Source: Scortum barcoo
Taxonomy: Eukaryota; Chordata; Actinopteri; Centrarchiformes; Terapontidae
Direction of reading: 5' to 3'
Assembly: GCA_023238725.1 (NCBI GenBank)
Contig: CM041531.1
Coordinates: 7,291,113-7,355,112, forward strand
Length of the DNA stretch: 64,000 nt
Shown: piece by piece, positions 60,408-64,000 of the stretch
Position numbering within the stretch: the first letter of the stretch is position 1
How the letters are laid out: the number at the start of each line of letters is the position of its first letter
Position numbers and translations under genes: made by a program
Notes under the pieces: model-generated
The model's database searches: none
Told to the model about the DNA's origin: nothing
Seen by the model: only the letters and a program-made list of their open reading frames with translations

Positions 60408-63400
60408 GTCATTTTTAATCAAATAAAATAAATCAGTTCCCTGATGATATTAATAAGTTCTTAGCTGTTTCGACTTATTTTTCTGCATTAGGTTTTTATT
60501 TGAACTTGGCCAGACGTTGGATATTACAGTGGAAAAAGTGGAAAGCAATTTGTAATTTACAAATCTGCAATCAACTGTCTCCTCCCCTATGACCTGCCTT
60601 CCTCTAAAATGTGTTACAGATGCACAGATCTCATATCTTTGATTTGTAATGGTGCCAATACTGACCTTATTAAACAGACAAACAGTTCCTTTATCAATGT
60701 AAGTATAAATTATGTGTTTCTATCAGTAATACTCATTCAATCACTCTGAGTTTTTAGCATTACACTCATCTGTGGCTTCCTGTTAAGGCACATAAAAGAT
60801 ATTCTAATATCTAATATATCTTCCACACGGTTGTCCTCAGTCTTTTGCTGAAACTCTCCAGTCCAACTCCCCCACTAGCAGACTATCTCCAGCCCACCAA
60901 CTTCTCTTTGAATCATCATTAAAGCCTCACAGATATCATCTGCTTCTGTGTTAGAAATATAACTTGTTTGAAGCTCAGTTCAGATTTAAGGCCGAGGATA
61001 ACCTTCAGTCTCAGCTGCGTAGTATTTGCACTGGTCTTGATGGAGGAAAATAATGTCAACCTGCGGGGAGCTCAGCTATTACAGAGTGTGAATGAGAATG
61101 CTGTTGGGAGGCACAACATCGCCTTTGAGCCCTTCTTGACTGCTTAATGGGCATCTTCTGACAATGTGTTTTTCAGTTAGCCGAGATGAGATTCAGCGCG
61201 TGACTCTATCTGCACATCTGCCTATGTGTGATTCAGTGCGTCTCCATTTTGCACAAATGACTAAATCCCCTGCAAACACAAGCCTTTTTATCAGAAAACC
61301 TTCAGATTTGCACCAGCTCTTCAGAAGACGTGAATATGCCAGTCAAGTCAAACTGACACACGGCCATGGTCATTTCAGCAGGGTATGTAATGAAACACCT
61401 TTTTTATACAATGCCTTTTTTTAATGTGATTATTTATTCAAGACACAATGAAGACTTTCACATGTCTCAATCTGACGAAGAGCAAGAACCACTGTGCTAT
61501 TTTGTGCAGATCAATTATGAAAACAATCATTAAATATAAGCATCAACTGAATCAAATAACAAACACATATAGTCCAATGGTTTTGCTCACTTTTCTGCCT
61601 GTTATTTTTTTTTGTTCTGTCTTTGTACATTAAATATATTAATTAATAACTGCCCACAGACAGCGACAACATATTTATCCAACATTTGTAATTTCTCAGT
61701 GCCATCAAGAGAAACTCAATGCTGGTAGGACTTCACAACACAGTGTCAAACTAATTTTTCACTCGAGCTTCAGTATTTAAACTTGTGTTTGTTGCACGGA
61801 GCAATATTTAAGTTGCACTGCACAATTACGCTTCTTTGTATTGACTTCATATGTAATCATGCAATCATGCAAATTTTGCTTGATCTGAACACACCATAAG
61901 ACTATCATTTGGGGCACAAAATAAGTTAAATTACTAAAGGTAAAAAAGCAAATAGAATGAATTAACCTTAAGTCACTTTCAGTCTTGTCATAAATTTCTT
62001 AGGGGCCTGAGGGGGAATTTGGGGAATCTAAATTTCCAGATGTCCTTGAATATTATATATGATTCAGTAAATCACATCACTACCTGCTCAGATGGACTTT
62101 AGCATCTATAACCAATGTTTTTACTAACAATAGATCAAATGGCTACTTGCATATGAAAGTGATTTGTCACAGTGACGAGTCGACAAAGAATCACCCAACT
62201 CTTCAGTTCCCCTGAGATCTAAGTGTTTGAATTAATTTTATTGTTTTTCTGGCCCAGTCCTTGACTGTTTTGGTTCACTCTGACCCATCACACGTTGCCT
62301 CTTCAGCTCCAAATGATGGACAGACAGAGTGAGAAACTGGCTGGTCAACACAGTGGAGCCTTTAGCTTCGAATAGCCAGATACTCCCCACAGACCAAAAG
62401 CTAAAAAAAAAAAAAAAAAAGAGCTGTTCTTAGTCTCCACTTGGCTTTTACCACCACCCAAGTGACCAGAAACATCTCTCTAAATGAATTATTCATACTC
62501 TGCTGGATGTGCAAATAGGAAACTCTTCGCTATAACAACGTTTCTGCTGACCCCAAAAGGACAAAAAGATCAGTTAATACAGATCTGTTATCACCTGAGT
62601 GGTCTAATGAGCTTCTTTTAAAATTAATACTGGTGACAACCAACATAATTACCCTTACGTCATACATCATTGTCTTCTATAAAATCTCTAATAAACCAGA
62701 GTGAGAAATGTTTACATTTGTGTGAAGTCAGAAATTCAGTAACTCTGTTCTATATTTAGGGGGACCTCTCCACCTCCAAACTTAAACTTTTTTTTGCATT
62801 CAGAGGAAACATTTCCACCAAGAGACATTTCATTTCCATGATTTCCCAGATCAAACGGAATACCAAAGAAATGTCTCTCACTGATAGGAGAGACAGCCAA
62901 ACTTGATAAATTGATCTTAATGAAACCAGCATGCAATTACAGCGTATCGAAATACATCAGTGGTTTCTAAATCGAGTCACGGCTGCACTTACACCAAAGA
63001 GCAATGGAAATGCATTACGTTCGGCCCCAGCCACAGCAAAATCATTAATGTGTCAAAGAACAAGTTGACTCATTGGCAAAGTGACAATGATGTTTGGTGC
63101 AAGAGCAGTGAAGTCCTGATAGAGGTTAATGCGCAGGCAAATAAATGACAGACTGGAATGAAACCTAGGCTGCCAAAGGAGAGGTGCCCAATATTTGCAC
63201 TGCACACCATGATAATTATCTGCTTGTGCTGGCATAAGCAGCATGGGGTACTGTAATCAGACGTGAGATCAAACTAAATAAGACAGAGAAAGAGAGAGAG
63301 AAAGGGGTTTCTAGTTTCTTGCAGAAATTACAATCATACGCTTGCAAGAAGGGACTGCACGGTTCATCATAACATGTCAATAACATCAGAAAACATCAAA

Positions 63401-64000
63401 TCCTTTTTTTTTTAATGTGCTGCCGCAATAGAGGCCAAGGCCGAAGTGGAACGACAAAATAAGCCCTCAGCATCGAAACAATAGGTTGAAAGTCTCACCT
63501 GACTTAACATCTTATTATCTAAGGAGCCGTGGAGTACAGATTGCTCTATAACGAGGCCAGGAAGGAGTAGTTGCTGCCGAGTTGCTTGAGGGAGAAGTGT
63601 TTGTTTCCAGCTCAGAATGATATGGCTGTTTATTGGCTACAAGAGTAATGGAATTACTCTGTAAAATCTATAATTTTAGAAATTTCAGGCGATGGCGTTA
63701 CAAGGGATTATCCCTGTCACCATCTTAAATAACAATTCCCTCTGCCTGCCACGGCCGGCTCAACATCACCTTTGGTAAAATGTCTCATCGTGCACCTACT
63801 GATGTAGTTTGGTCCTTTGGGTGCACATTAGAGGGAACTCCAAGTAGGATTTCTGTGTTGTTGAGGGATGAGCTGCGGTTTTCAGCGCTACATGGCCAGC
63901 AGCTAGAGCAATAAACATCAACAACAACATAACACACATCCCGTAATGGGAGTGGGTGGGAGCGTGAGAAAGCAACAGTATTCCTGTTACTTGAGAGGGA
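60408..64000. other. gene-free sequence to window end
   Basis: AT-rich sequence with A18 near 62403-62420 and a short ga-rich run near 63285-63300. I see no exon, RNA gene or transposon that I can name. Openings of 60-90 codons here look random. Confidence 0.6.

Overview
The window is nuclear DNA from a bony fish, most likely a percomorph-type teleost. The reasons are AT-rich, intron-dominated sequence, abundant microsatellites, Tc1-like and LTR elements of fish type, and several dispersed repeats that I recognise as common in teleost genomes. The only protein gene I can name is luzp2 (leucine zipper protein 2), on the + strand. Its 5' exons lie upstream of base 1. Six internal coding exons are clear at 3114-3176, 14503-14565, 18451-18525, 19298-19465, 28972-29076 and 33279-33353. 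All have lengths divisible by three, phase-0 borders and consensus splice sites. Read in order they match the second half of vertebrate LUZP2: the end of the coiled coil, then a poorly conserved hydrophilic tail. The last exon is unresolved; the nearest acceptable candidate is 35003-35044, and several weaker ones lie further downstream.

Layout: 1-3113 is the 3' part of a luzp2 intron. 3177-33278 holds five introns of 0.8 to 11.3 kb. The 9.5-kb intron carries a minus-strand Tc1-type transposase fossil (25189-27130) split by a 1,482-bp hAT-like insertion with an 8-bp target duplication. The 4.2-kb intron carries a nearly full-length Tc1-like element (30100-31723) with about 200-bp inverted repeats and a frameshifted transposase; it landed inside an older teleost repeat. 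From about 35 kb to the end there is no recognisable gene, which fits the gene-poor surroundings of LUZP2 in other vertebrates. That stretch holds repeat copies, microsatellites and a deleted LTR retrotransposon (58646-60402, minus strand) with a 5-bp target duplication and a very GC-rich minisatellite-like interior.

No RNA gene, CRISPR array or bacterial-type operon is present. Most open reading frames of 60 to 160 codons here are chance openings in AT-rich or simple-repeat DNA. The long overlapping ones at 59.0-60.2 kb come from the GC-rich LTR interior. The points most worth checking are the luzp2 3' end, the nested-transposon history, the GC-rich LTR derivative, a short coding-like minus-strand block at 1119-1256, and a CpG/CRE-containing promoter-like block near 5.2 kb.
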